Below are positions 52,426 to 62,345 of a DNA stretch of 64,000 nucleotides, piece after piece. The translations under genes and the position numbers were made by a program. Origin of the DNA: Ignavibacteriaceae bacterium (lineage in GTDB: Bacteria; Bacteroidota; Ignavibacteria; Ignavibacteriales; Ignavibacteriaceae); assembly GCA_023229425.1 (NCBI GenBank), contig JALNZG010000009.1, positions 1 through 64,000 on the forward strand, read 5' to 3'. Positions within the stretch are counted from its first letter, which is position 1, and every line of letters starts with the position of its first letter. The notes beneath the pieces were generated by a model. That model did no database searches, was not told the origin of the DNA, and was given only the letters and a program-made list of their open reading frames with translations.

Positions 52426-53828
52426 ACAACCTCTTCAAGCGAAATTATCTTTGGGAATAATTTTATAAAATGGGCAAAGAATAATTGACGCAACAACAGC
52501 CGCTTGTACTCCGCAGAACCGCGTGCATCGCTGATCGGAGAAATTTCTGTTTGAATGATTTCAGCAGCTTCTTTAATCACTTGCGGAGAAATATTTTTAT
52601 TGTGAAGAAAATCTATCGTTTTATAAAGATAAAGCGGATAAGGCGCAACACCGCCGGCTGAAAGATGCAATTCATTTATCTGTAGATTTTCTTCTTCCAA
52701 ATAAATTGAAGTGTTGACGCTTGCAATATCTAAAAAAGTTCGCTTACTAACCTTTTCATAATTGAAATGAAAATGCTTTTTAGGAAGTGGAAAACTTACT
52801 GAAGATAAAATTTCATTTTCTTTTTTGTCATATTGCTTGTAACCGGTGTAAAAGTTTTTTAACGGGACAACTCTTTCATTGTTTTTTTCTTTTAAATGAA
52901 GCTGCGCATCTAAAGCCAAAAGAAAATTTGTCATATCGCCAATGGGAGAAGCGTTAATAATATTTCCGCCAACAGTCGCACGGTTTCTGATCGGGAGCGA
53001 ACCGAAATACTGGAAATAATCTTCGAGTTGGAGAAAATATTTTTTAAGAATTGCTGAAGATTTTATTTCCGAAATAGTGGTTTGAGCGTCAACAAAACAG
53101 TTAGTGCCTTCAATCCAAATTGCCAGAGTTGATTCATCCCTTTGAAGAAATTGAACATCGCTTGATAAAAGTTTTTCCCATTGCTGAACAAATAAATCGG
53201 TTCCACCGGAAATGAGAACATCGTTTGCGCGCTGATTTATAAAGGGTTTTATTTCCGCTAATCTCTTTTGAATCATAAGAAAATAATCGGGAAGAATATT
53301 TAAGCTTACAAGTGTTTCAGTAGTTGAAGATGTCCCGCTCAACTTTATTTCATTTGTAACCGTTTCAACTGCACGCTTAATTGACGCATAACCCGTACAT
53401 CTGCAAATATTTCCATCAAGCGAATTGATTGCCGACTCAACGGAGAAAGTATCATTTGAAAGAAAATATCCAGTAAGGGACATTAAAAATCCCGGAGTGC
53501 AAAATCCGCATTGTGTTGCTCCTTCATCAACAAAAGCATTTTGCAAAGGATTTAATTCTTTTTGATTAATCCCTTCAATTGTAACAAGATGTTTTCCGTG
53601 AAGTAATGCGAGTGGAAGAAGACATGAATTCATCGATTTATAATTAACCTCGTTTTTGTCCAGCTCACCAACGAGCACCGTGCACGCGCCGCAATCGCCT
53701 TCACGACATCCTTCTTTGGTTCCGGTTAACTGCAAATTCTTTCGCAGAAAATCCAAAATCGTGGTCGCCGGATGAAGATCGGTTTTGATCTCCCGGTCAT
53801 TACAAATAAATTGAATTTCATTTTTCAT
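52422..53828 (-). CDS. xdhA: Fe-S/FAD subunit of a two-subunit xanthine dehydrogenase
   Basis: A 468-residue fused subunit. The N-terminal 2Fe-2S domains have CREGDCGACTVLVG and QCGFCTPGF ... GNICRCTGYA. The FAD domain has VLISGGTDLFVQ and RNRATVGGNIINASPIGD, and the C-terminal domain follows. An ATG at 53828 is chosen; a TTG eight codons upstream is also possible. It begins about 26 bases after the GH2 gene ends, so the glycosidase and the xanthine dehydrogenase may share a transcript. Confidence 0.92.
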   Translation of the reverse strand: MKNEIQFICNDREIKTDLHPATTILDFLRKNLQLTGTKEGCREGDCGACTVLVGELDKNEVNYKSMNSCLLPLALLHGKHLVTIEGINQKELNPLQNAFVDEGATQCGFCTPGFLMSLTGYFLSNDTFSVESAINSLDGNICRCTGYASIKRAVETVTNEIKLSGTSSTTETLVSLNILPDYFLMIQKRLAEIKPFINQRANDVLISGGTDLFVQQWEKLLSSDVQFLQRDESTLAIWIEGTNCFVDAQTTISEIKSSAILKKYFLQLEDYFQYFGSLPIRNRATVGGNIINASPIGDMTNFLLALDAQLHLKEKNNERVVPLKNFYTGYKQYDKKENEILSSVSFPLPKKHFHFNYEKVSKRTFLDIASVNTSIYLEEENLQINELHLSAGGVAPYPLYLYKTIDFLHNKNISPQVIKEAAEIIQTEISPISDARGSAEYKRLLLRQLFFAHFIKLFPKIISLEEVV

Positions 53829-53854
53829 GTATTGAATCTTTCGATGATCCAAAA

Positions 53855-55645
53855 TTACTTTGTTTTTTCATTATAAAATTTTTGCAGAATATAAAACGCT
53901 TGCTTCCTTTCTCCTTTATCGGAGATCAATCCTTTTCTGTTGTACATATCTTGAATTCCTGGAAGCGGCCTTCTTGGCGAACGAAAATCAGTAAGTATCC
54001 AGGGACTCATTCCACGAAGGAACGGAATTTTTTTCAACATTTCAATTTGATTTTTATAAATGTTGGATTGATATTCTTCAGTGAAGCGAGCATGCGGATC
54101 CCCATGAAAACTAAATTTTGCATCGGCGCCAAACTCGCTAATAATGAGCGGTTTGTTGTATTTCGATTTCCAGCTTGTTTTAGGCGCGTCTTCAGCGGTT
54201 CCGCCATACCAACCGATGTATTCGTTTACTCCGATAACATCAAGCAAATTGCTGAGTGAATCGCTTAAAGTAATTACATTTTTTTCAGAATGAATTTCAG
54301 TTGCGGCAGTGATCAATCTTGTCGGATCTAATTCTCTTGCCGTTTTAATTAAATGATATAGAAAGTTGTAACGCGCTTCACCAACCGGAGTTTCGTTCGC
54401 AACCGACCAAATAATTATCGGTGCACGATTTTTATCCCGCGTGATCATTTCTTTTAACTGATTTTCCGCGTTTGCAAGTACGTCTTTATTTTCCCACAAG
54501 ATTGTCCAATAAACGGGAATTTCTGCCCAGACCAACAATCCAAGTTCTTCCGCTTTCCGGATCATGTTTTCGTTGTGTGGATAGTGCGCAAGTCGAACAA
54601 AATTACAGCCAAGTTGTTTTGCCCAACTTAAAAGCGTGTCGGCATCCTTTTCAGAATTCGCTCTACCACCACCGAACGGTGCTTCTTCATGAATTGAAAT
54701 ACCACGGAGAAAAATTGATTTGCCGTTGAGGAATATTTCATCTCCCCTTGTCTCTATTGAACGAAAACCGATTTTGTCTCCAAGTGAATCGGTTTGTGAA
54801 AATATTTTTACTGAATAGGTTTTTGGATTTTCTGGAGACCATAATTTTAAATCGGCAGAAAAATAAATTTCAGCAAAACCGTTTTCATTCGTCTTAACTT
54901 TAATTAACTTTTTCGCTTCGGGGATTTCAACAGTTACATTTTGAAGTTTTTCTTTCCCTTCAAGTTGAATCCAACCGGAGATTTCGTTTAAAGAATTTAT
55001 CTTCAGTTGTAGGAAATAATCTTTGATGAAGGTTTGAGGAACATCTAACAAATAAACATCGCGATTAATACCGCCGTAATTCCACCAATCGGTATTTAGT
55101 GTTGGAACGCCTTCGCGCTTTCTTTTATTATCAACTTTCACGACAACAAAATTTTCGCCGTCAACAAGTTCGTTTGTCGCTTCAAAATTAAATGGAGTAA
55201 ATCCGCCGACATGTTCGCCAAGTTTTTTCCCGTTTACGTAAACAATTGCTTCATAGTTTACTGCGCCGAAGTAGAGGAAAGTGCGCGTATTGTTTTTCTT
55301 TTTATATTGAAAGGATTTTTTATACCAGATCGTTCCTTCGTAGAGAAATAATTTTTCTTTTTGTTTATTCCAATCGCCGGGAACGGTGAGTTCTTCGGAA
55401 CGGTCGAAGTCGTATTCGACTAATTCTGATTTGTCTTTTGGTTTTCGATTTTCAAAATAACCATCGCCGCGGGGTTGATAGCGGTAGTTGTAATATCCGG
55501 TTTCGTATGGGTCAATAATGATCTTCCATTGTCCGTTAAGACTTTGTTTTTGGCGGTTCTCAACGTTTGTTAATAAATTTGTACTTTGAGCCGAAATAGT
55601 CACGGTTAAAGCGCAAAGCAATATCATTATACGAGCCACTGCCAT
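53855..55645 (-). CDS. GH2 family glycosidase, exported (beta-glucuronidase/galactosidase-like)
   Basis: A 596-residue GH2 enzyme, beta-glucuronidase size. A signal peptide ends SAQ, followed by the sugar-binding jelly-roll (YEGTIWYKKSFQY, FNFEATNELVDGEN), an immunoglobulin-like domain, and the TIM barrel with the acid/base glutamate in IIIWSVANETPVGE and the nucleophile in LIISEFGADAKFS. Substrate not assigned; the SN(x)NK motif typical of glucuronidases was not clearly seen. It is the first gene of the long minus-strand series ending at 43546. Confidence 0.88.
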   Translation of the reverse strand: MAVARIMILLCALTVTISAQSTNLLTNVENRQKQSLNGQWKIIIDPYETGYYNYRYQPRGDGYFENRKPKDKSELVEYDFDRSEELTVPGDWNKQKEKLFLYEGTIWYKKSFQYKKKNNTRTFLYFGAVNYEAIVYVNGKKLGEHVGGFTPFNFEATNELVDGENFVVVKVDNKRKREGVPTLNTDWWNYGGINRDVYLLDVPQTFIKDYFLQLKINSLNEISGWIQLEGKEKLQNVTVEIPEAKKLIKVKTNENGFAEIYFSADLKLWSPENPKTYSVKIFSQTDSLGDKIGFRSIETRGDEIFLNGKSIFLRGISIHEEAPFGGGRANSEKDADTLLSWAKQLGCNFVRLAHYPHNENMIRKAEELGLLVWAEIPVYWTILWENKDVLANAENQLKEMITRDKNRAPIIIWSVANETPVGEARYNFLYHLIKTARELDPTRLITAATEIHSEKNVITLSDSLSNLLDVIGVNEYIGWYGGTAEDAPKTSWKSKYNKPLIISEFGADAKFSFHGDPHARFTEEYQSNIYKNQIEMLKKIPFLRGMSPWILTDFRSPRRPLPGIQDMYNRKGLISDKGERKQAFYILQKFYNEKTK

Positions 55646-55753
55646 TCTTTTTCCTGTTAATGTTGATCACATTTAATGTGTTATATTTTAGTTATAAAAT
55701 TATCAAAAAAAAAGTTATAAACGATTTTATTTGTAAACGAATTGTAAAGCGAC

Positions 55754-57595
55754 TTGGAAAAAGAAAACAAAAAAATAGAAATTGAACTGCTTGCCCCGGC
55801 AAAAGATCTGGAAGGAGGAATGGCAGCCATTAATTGCGGTGCGGATGCCGTTTATATCGGAGCGCCGAAATTTGGAGCGCGCTCTGCTGCCGGAAACTCA
55901 TTGCTGGATATTCATAAACTCGTTCAATACGCTCATCAATATTGGGCGAAGGTGTATGTTACGGTTAATACCATTTTGTACGATGACGAATTGGATGAAG
56001 TTCAAAAATTAATTTGCCAACTTTATGATGCCGGTGTTGACGCAATTATTATTCAAGACATGGCAATTCTCGAAATGGATTTGCCGCCAATACCGCTTTT
56101 CGCTTCCACACAAACGAACAATTACTCTGTTGAGAAGATTAAATTTCTTGAGCAATCCGGTTTGCAGAGAATTATTCTTGCGCGTGAGTTGTCACTCGAA
56201 CAGATAAAAGAAATAAAATTGAACACGAATGTTGATTTAGAGTTTTTTATTCACGGGGCACTTTGTGTTTGTTACAGTGGGCAATGTTATTTCAGCTTTG
56301 CAACAACGGGACGCAGTGCAAACCGCGGGGAATGTTCGCAAGCTTGCAGAATGCTTTATTCGCTTGAAGATTCGAATGGAAAAATTATTCATGATGAAGC
56401 CTATTTACTTTCACTTAAAGATTTAGATTTGTCAACTCACCTTCACTCCTTGTTGGAAGCCGGAATTACATCTTTTAAAATTGAGGGAAGATTGAAAGAT
56501 GTTTCTTACGTTAAAAATATTACTGCTTACTACCGGCAAAAGTTGGGTGAAATTTTGTTGAACAATGATTCTTTTAAAAAAGCGTCAAGCGGAAAAATTA
56601 TATTTTCTTTTATTCCCGATCCTGAAAAAACTTTTAACCGCGGTTACAGTGACTATTTCCTTTCCGGCGAAGGAAATGAGATTGCTTCTTTTGCTACACC
56701 GAAATCCGTTGGCAAGTTAATCGGGAAAGTGAAAAAAATCGAAAAGGATTTTTTTGAAATTGAGACGAAAGAATATCTGGTGAATGGAGACGGCATTTGC
56801 TTTTTCGATGAACACAACACTTTGGTTGGAATGAATATTAACCGTGTTGAGAGAAACAAAATTTACACAAAAGAATTATCGGAACTTCTTCCCGGCACTG
56901 AAATTTTTCGCAACCACGACCATCAGTTTATAAAAGAATTATCGAAAGACGAAACGAAAAGAAAAATCAATTGCGAAATTGAAGTTCAAACAGAACAGAA
57001 TAAGTTGATAATCTCCGCTGTTGATGAGGATGGAAACGCCGTTTCAAGTAATGAGGTTATAGAATTAATTGAGCCGGAGGATTCACTTAAAGCAATTACT
57101 GTTATGGAAAATCAATTAAAAAAATCGGGAAGTACAATATTTTCTGTTGAGAATGTTCGTATCAAATCCGGCAAAGCAATCTTTCTTCCGGTTTCAAAAT
57201 GGAATGAACTGAGGAGAACAATTTTGCAGCTTCTTCTGGAGGAGAGAATTAAAAATTATCCAAAGCAAAAACGTGAACAGGTGAATAATTCATTTGCCTT
57301 CCCGGAAATAAAATTAGACTACACCGGTAATGTGGTTAATGAAAAAGCAAAAGAATTTTATAGAAAGCATGGAGTTGAAACCATCGAAGATGGTTTTGAA
57401 AAGCTGGATGATTTTGAAGGAAAGATCTTGATGACAACGAAATACTGCATCAAAGAAGAGCTTCACATGTGTCCATTTAAAACCGAACACGCCAAAACTC
57501 CCGAAATGAAAGAACCGCTTTACTTGAATGACGGCAAGCAAAAGTTTAGATTACGGTTCAACTGTCAAAAGTGCGAAATGGAAATATACCTTTAA
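55754..57595 (+). CDS. U32 family protein, RlhA-like
   Basis: A 613-residue U32 'peptidase' that starts with TTG. The N-terminal TIM-barrel pattern is ELLAPAKDLEGGMAAINCGADAVYIG, and the U32 signature follows: ELEFFIHGALCVCYSGQCYFS, then NRGECSQACRMLY with its Fe-S cysteines. The C-terminal ~200 residues match the DUF3656 part of RlhA, with a final CPF...CQKCEMEI cysteine set. Known U32 members hydroxylate RNA (23S rRNA C2501 by RlhA; tRNA by TrhP), or act in ubiquinone synthesis. RNA hydroxylation is the likeliest role. Confidence 0.82.
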   Translation: MEKENKKIEIELLAPAKDLEGGMAAINCGADAVYIGAPKFGARSAAGNSLLDIHKLVQYAHQYWAKVYVTVNTILYDDELDEVQKLICQLYDAGVDAIIIQDMAILEMDLPPIPLFASTQTNNYSVEKIKFLEQSGLQRIILARELSLEQIKEIKLNTNVDLEFFIHGALCVCYSGQCYFSFATTGRSANRGECSQACRMLYSLEDSNGKIIHDEAYLLSLKDLDLSTHLHSLLEAGITSFKIEGRLKDVSYVKNITAYYRQKLGEILLNNDSFKKASSGKIIFSFIPDPEKTFNRGYSDYFLSGEGNEIASFATPKSVGKLIGKVKKIEKDFFEIETKEYLVNGDGICFFDEHNTLVGMNINRVERNKIYTKELSELLPGTEIFRNHDHQFIKELSKDETKRKINCEIEVQTEQNKLIISAVDEDGNAVSSNEVIELIEPEDSLKAITVMENQLKKSGSTIFSVENVRIKSGKAIFLPVSKWNELRRTILQLLLEERIKNYPKQKREQVNNSFAFPEIKLDYTGNVVNEKAKEFYRKHGVETIEDGFEKLDDFEGKILMTTKYCIKEELHMCPFKTEHAKTPEMKEPLYLNDGKQKFRLRFNCQKCEMEIYL

Positions 57596-57744
57596 CCGGC
57601 AGTGAAATTTAACCACCGGTTGGCTGAGTGTTATGTTGTGCAAAGAGCCAAGAGCATGGATGAATGTTTGCATGATTGAATGAGCAAAGAATCAGATAGT
57701 AAATCAACGTGCATATTGCTGACTGCTGATTGCCGACTGCAAAC

Positions 57745-58149
57745 TTATGGTTTCTTCTCTTCTTTCTTAAAATCTAATGAAGCGGAATTAATACAATAAC
57801 GTAAGTTTGTTGGAGCTGGTCCATCGTTAAAAACATGTCCCAAATGCGATCCGCATTTTTTACAAATCACTTCGAAACGGATCATACCGAAGCCAGAATC
57901 TTTTTTCAATTCAATTGCCGAACTTGAAGAGACTTCGTAAAAACTTGGCCAGCCGCAACCGGAATCAAATTTTGTGTCCGAAGAAAAAAGCTCACTTTTG
58001 CAAGCCGCACATTTGTAAGTTCCTTTGTCGTGATTGTCCCAATACAAACCGGTAAATGGGCGCTCCGTTGCTTTCTCACGCAGGACTTTATACTGTTCGG
58101 GGGTAAGACGCTGTTTCCATTCTTCTTCGCTTAAGTTGATTGTTTCCAT
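57745..58149 (-). CDS. msrB: Peptide-methionine (R)-S-oxide reductase
   Basis: A 134-residue MsrB. Zinc is held by two CxxC pairs (YKCAACKSELF and VICKKCGSHLGHVF), the substrate pocket is GCGWPSFYE, and the catalytic cysteine is in RYCINSASLDF. It repairs methionine-R-sulfoxide. It has no export signal of its own, so it is cytoplasmic unless the small hydrophobic protein encoded 24 bases upstream affects this. Confidence 0.95.
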   Translation of the reverse strand: METINLSEEEWKQRLTPEQYKVLREKATERPFTGLYWDNHDKGTYKCAACKSELFSSDTKFDSGCGWPSFYEVSSSSAIELKKDSGFGMIRFEVICKKCGSHLGHVFNDGPAPTNLRYCINSASLDFKKEEKKP

Positions 58150-58173
58150 TTCTGATTCATCCTTGTTGGTTAG

Positions 58174-58296
58174 TTAGTCCGGCGAAAAATGATTTGACTT
58201 TGCAGCAGCAGGAACCCCCATCAGCGGGGAAGTAAAATAGAGAAGTAGCATGAAAGTCCCCAAAAGAATAGCCGGTAAAATCAATCTGGTTCTCAT
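58174..58296 (-). CDS. Possible 40-residue membrane peptide upstream of msrB
   Basis: A frame with ATG at 58296 encodes MRTRLILPAILLGTFMLLLY followed by FTSPLMGVPAAAKSNHFSPD and a TAA stop. It has one positively charged start and one hydrophobic span, like a small membrane protein or signal peptide remnant. It ends 24 bases before msrB in the same direction. No clear ribosome site was seen. The rest of the 460-base gap between msrB and the GH3 gene shows nothing else I can name. Confidence 0.35.
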   Translation of the reverse strand: MRTRLILPAILLGTFMLLLYFTSPLMGVPAAAKSNHFSPD

Positions 58297-58611
58297 TTTT
58301 TTTGCTCAAAGCTGATTGTGAAAGTTCTGTTGTTTTCTTTATCTATCTATCTAATCCAACAAATAATGAGTGAAAAAGGTTTCTCTCTTTTGTGGGTACT
58401 TTCTTTTTGCCCCTTTATCATTTCAATAAAAGTTTCATTATCAGAGTAATAAATTTCGGTGGAGTATATCTTATTTAAGTTGCTGAATCTCAGTGATTCC
58501 CGCTTCAGTTAAGGCACAAAATTTGTGCGATTGCCGTGCTGTGAAATTTTATCTCAGATAAAGTTTTAATATTTTTAGTTCATTCAACTAACATTTACTT
58601 GTGAGAACCTT

Positions 58612-60840
58612 ATGAAATCCAAATCAATCGTCAGTCTCTTATTTATTTTCTTTTTATTCACCCAAAAAATTCTTTTATCGCAAAACTTAAAAACGGTCGA
58701 ACAGCGAGTCGATTCCGTTCTGGCGCTTATGACGCAAGAAGAAAAAATCGGACAGCTTGTACAGTTTACAGGGGATTGGGATACGGGAACACATTCAACC
58801 GAACCTAAAGCAGGAAAAAAAGAATTAGTTGCCGAAGGAAAGATCGGGTCGTTTTTAAATATCTTTGGCGCAGATATGACACGGGGACTTCAGAAAATCG
58901 CGGTTGAAAAATCACGATTGAAAATCCCTTTAATTTTTGGTTTAGATGTTATTCATGGATTTCGAACCACGTTCCCTGTTCCTATTGCAGAAGCAAGTAG
59001 TTGGGAACCCGCGCTTGTTGAAAAATCCGCACGGATGCAGGCGATTGAAGTTTCAGCCTCAGGAATTAATTGGACGTTCAGTCCGATGGTAGATATTGCC
59101 CGCGATCCAAGATGGGGAAGAATTGTTGAAGGAAGCGGTGAAGACCCGGTTCTTGGCGCTGCAATGGCGGTTGCACGCGTAAAAGGATATCAAGGAAACG
59201 ATTTATCAGCCAACAACACCATCGCAGCTTGTTTAAAACATTTTGCCGGTTACGGCGGAGCCGAAGGCGGACGAGATTACAACACTGTTGATTTTTCAGA
59301 GCGAACTTTTAGAGAAGTTTATTTAAAACCATTTAAAGCCGGTGTTGATGCTGGTGCCGCAACATTGATGGCTTCTTTCAATGAGATTGGCGGTGTTCCG
59401 TCTTCTGCAAATCATCAACTGCTTACAAAAATTTTACGTGATGAATGGAAGTTTGACGGATTTGTGGTTAGCGACTGGAATTCAGTTGGCGAGTTAATTC
59501 CCCACGGCGTTGCGAAAGATCTAAAACAAGCAGCCGAACTTGCGTTAAATGCAGGTTTGGATATGGATATGGAATCAAATGCTTATACCCAACATTTAAG
59601 CGAACTCCTTGCTGAAGGAAAAGTTTCCGGCAAAACTCTTGACGAAAGCGTGCGAAGAATATTGAGAATAAAATTCCGTCTTGGTCTGTTTGATGATCCG
59701 TACAAATATTGTGACGCAGAAAGAGAAAAGAAAACAATTCTAAGCAAAGAGATGAAAGACGCCACTTATGAAGTTGCAAAGAAGTCGATTGTTCTTTTAA
59801 AAAATGAAAAAGAATTTCTTCCATTAAAGAAAGAAACAAAAATTGCCGTAATCGGACCGCTTGCAAATTCAACCGCTGATCCGCTGGGACCTTGGAATCA
59901 GCAAGGAGATGCGAAGGATGTTGTTTCAGTCTTACAAGGAATAAAGAATAAATGTGGTGACAAAGCTAAAATACTTTACGAGGAAGGATGTTCTATCAGC
60001 GGAAAAGAAACAGATGGATTTAAAAAAGCAATTCAAGCCGCCAAAGAAGCTGATGTTATTGTTTTAGTTGTAGGTGAAAGTCTGGATATGAGCGGCGAAG
60101 CAAGATCTCGCGCAACGCTTGATCTGCCGGGTGTTCAAGAAGAACTTGCAAAGGAAATTTATAAAACCGGAAAACCAATCGTTGCAGTGTTAATGAACGG
60201 CAGACCGCTCACCATCAATTGGTTGAACGAACATGCTGCCGCAATTTTAGAAACATGGTTTCTTGGAATCAGAGCCGGTGATGCAATTGCTGATGTTCTC
60301 TTTGGCGAAGTAAATCCAAGTGGAAAACTACCTGTAACTTTCCCGAAATATGTTGGACAAGTTCCAATGTATTATAATCATAAGAATACCGGCAGACCTT
60401 ACGATCCGAAAAATAATTATACTTCTTACTACGCCGACTATGACAATTCACCTCTTTATCCTTTCGGTTATGGATTGAGTTATACTAAGTTTGTGTATGA
60501 TAATTTGAAATTATCTTCAAAGAAAATTTCTAAAACTGAAGCTCTGAAAATTTCAGTTGAAGTAAAAAATAATGGATTGTATGACGGAGAAGAAGTTGTT
60601 CAACTTTACATCCGCGATTTGGTTGGTTCGGTTACGCGTCCCATAAAAGAACTGAAAGGTTTTCAGAAAATCTTTTTTAAAAAAGGTGAAGCAAAAAAAG
60701 TTGAATTTACCTTAACGAATGAAGATTTGAAATTCTACAACCTTGATATGAACTTTGTTTCTGAACCCGGAATGTTCAAAGTCTTTGTTGGAACAAATTC
60801 TGTAGAATGTCTTGAGGATGAGTTTGAGTTAACGGATTAA
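58612..60840 (+). CDS. GH3 family beta-glucosidase-type enzyme, exported
   Basis: A 742-residue GH3 enzyme with a signal peptide ending LLSQ. N-terminal barrel motifs are IPLIFGLDVIHGF, MVDIARDPRWGRIVEGSGEDP, CLKHFAGYGG and the catalytic nucleophile aspartate in DGFVVSDWNSV. The alpha/beta sandwich follows (AVIGPLANST), and the C-terminus is the FN3-like domain (YPFGYGLSYTKF). This is the standard three-domain periplasmic BglX layout, acting on beta-glucosides. It begins a carbohydrate/lipoprotein group with the next two genes. Confidence 0.92.
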   Translation: MKSKSIVSLLFIFFLFTQKILLSQNLKTVEQRVDSVLALMTQEEKIGQLVQFTGDWDTGTHSTEPKAGKKELVAEGKIGSFLNIFGADMTRGLQKIAVEKSRLKIPLIFGLDVIHGFRTTFPVPIAEASSWEPALVEKSARMQAIEVSASGINWTFSPMVDIARDPRWGRIVEGSGEDPVLGAAMAVARVKGYQGNDLSANNTIAACLKHFAGYGGAEGGRDYNTVDFSERTFREVYLKPFKAGVDAGAATLMASFNEIGGVPSSANHQLLTKILRDEWKFDGFVVSDWNSVGELIPHGVAKDLKQAAELALNAGLDMDMESNAYTQHLSELLAEGKVSGKTLDESVRRILRIKFRLGLFDDPYKYCDAEREKKTILSKEMKDATYEVAKKSIVLLKNEKEFLPLKKETKIAVIGPLANSTADPLGPWNQQGDAKDVVSVLQGIKNKCGDKAKILYEEGCSISGKETDGFKKAIQAAKEADVIVLVVGESLDMSGEARSRATLDLPGVQEELAKEIYKTGKPIVAVLMNGRPLTINWLNEHAAAILETWFLGIRAGDAIADVLFGEVNPSGKLPVTFPKYVGQVPMYYNHKNTGRPYDPKNNYTSYYADYDNSPLYPFGYGLSYTKFVYDNLKLSSKKISKTEALKISVEVKNNGLYDGEEVVQLYIRDLVGSVTRPIKELKGFQKIFFKKGEAKKVEFTLTNEDLKFYNLDMNFVSEPGMFKVFVGTNSVECLEDEFELTD

Positions 60841-60930
60841 AGTTTTTCAAAACGAACTAAAACAGATGTGCCGATCCCTTTGATCCTCGGATTCCGCATG
60901 CTGTTGTCTTAAAAAAGTCTGAAGGAAAAG

Positions 60931-62271
60931 ATGAAAAAATTATTGTTCACTCTGGTGTTAATAATCATTATCGGCTGTACCAACGAACCGAAAAAAGACG
61001 ATTATCAAAATCCGACCACTATTTCTGGAGTAGTGAAAAATAGTAGCGGACAAGTTGTAAGCAACGCGAAAGTTTCGCTCAGTACGGCACCTTCATATGA
61101 TGGAATGCTAACCAATGATCAAGGACAATTTACCTTGCAGAATTTTCCGGCAGGCAAACATACGCTAAAGGTAGAGCGTATCGGATACGAAACTTTTCTT
61201 GGAGAAGTTCCTTCGGCAATCAACGGTTACTCAACCATCAATCCGGTTTTAACTTTAACAACGTATAATGTTCCCGCTGTAAAACCCTTAAGCACCGGAC
61301 CTGTTCGCATCAATATTAAAAAACTTGAAGTTGATTTTGACGGAGATGGAATTTATCAACCCTATTATGTAAAAGGAGCGGCATATTCCATCACTCCGAT
61401 AGGCAACAAACCGATAAATTCAACATTGGAAGATCGCAGCATTCAGTATTTAAAAAATATGAATGCAAATACGGTTCGTACATATGGAATTCCCGGTAAA
61501 ACGATGCTTACAAAAATGGCGGCGCAAAATATTCGTGTTATTTCCGGATTTTGGGTCAATACGGATTTGGATTTATCTCAATCAGCCGTCCGCCAAAAAG
61601 TTAAAGACGATTTCGCAAAAATGGTTGTTGATCTAAAAGATAATCCCGGTGTGTTAATGTGGAATCTCGGCAACGAACAAAATTATGTTAACGGAAATAA
61701 TGCTTATTGGTATTCGCTTTGCCAGGAATTAGCAGTTGTAGCTTATCAAGTTGAAGGAGAAAAATATCACCCCGTTTGTGTGAACAACGGAAATATTTAT
61801 AACATCGGAAGCGTATCAATGAATGCTGATGATGCATCACTCTCATACATTGATCTTTGGGCTACTAACATTTACGAACTTAATTTAACACCCAGATTTG
61901 ATACATACCGGACAAAAACCAACAAACCTTTAGTTATTACAGAATTTGGAATTGACGCATTAGATAATAGAATAAAGCAAGAGTATGAATCAACTCAAGC
62001 TGTAATTGACAGTATGAATTGGTCGCAAATACTTTCTGCAAACGATGTTGTCGTCGGTGCAACGGTTTTTGAATATACCGACGAGTGGTGGAAAGCCGGC
62101 GACGAGCAAAGTCATGATTACGGCGGCTATGCAACAGGCGCGCATCCCGATGGTTATTCGAATGAAGAATGGTGGGGAACGATTGCGGTAACACCGGATC
62201 AAAATGGTGATGGATTTGATGAATGGCGACCGCGGCAAGTCTATTACATGTTTCAACGAAATTGGAAATAA
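60931..62271 (+). CDS. Lipoprotein glycosidase-like TIM-barrel with carboxypeptidase-regulatory-like domain
   Basis: A 446-residue lipoprotein with lipobox LIIIIGCTNEP. Residues ~25-105 are a carboxypeptidase-regulatory-like beta-sandwich (ISGVVKNSSGQVVSNAKVSL). The rest is a TIM barrel (VKGAAYSITPIGN, YLKNMNANTVRTYG) with a catalytic-type glutamate in MWNLGNEQNYV and another in LVITEFGIDA. The pattern fits clan GH-A, near GH2/GH72 glucan-active enzymes. Together with GH3 and the esterase it suggests beta-glucan handling at the outer membrane; activity not assigned. Confidence 0.78.
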   Translation: MKKLLFTLVLIIIIGCTNEPKKDDYQNPTTISGVVKNSSGQVVSNAKVSLSTAPSYDGMLTNDQGQFTLQNFPAGKHTLKVERIGYETFLGEVPSAINGYSTINPVLTLTTYNVPAVKPLSTGPVRINIKKLEVDFDGDGIYQPYYVKGAAYSITPIGNKPINSTLEDRSIQYLKNMNANTVRTYGIPGKTMLTKMAAQNIRVISGFWVNTDLDLSQSAVRQKVKDDFAKMVVDLKDNPGVLMWNLGNEQNYVNGNNAYWYSLCQELAVVAYQVEGEKYHPVCVNNGNIYNIGSVSMNADDASLSYIDLWATNIYELNLTPRFDTYRTKTNKPLVITEFGIDALDNRIKQEYESTQAVIDSMNWSQILSANDVVVGATVFEYTDEWWKAGDEQSHDYGGYATGAHPDGYSNEEWWGTIAVTPDQNGDGFDEWRPRQVYYMFQRNWK

Positions 62272-62345
62272 AAACAGTAGAAAGTTTAAACTGGAAAGTA
62301 AAAAGGTTTTTAGTTGAGGTGTTATTTAAATTGAAAGGATGAAAA

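Noticed and set aside
55668..55680. Palindrome CACATT-T-AATGTG between the GH2 and U32 genes as a CRP/FNR-type site
   Set aside because: The half-sites are in the reverse arrangement to the known consensus and too close together; probably chance in AT-rich DNA.
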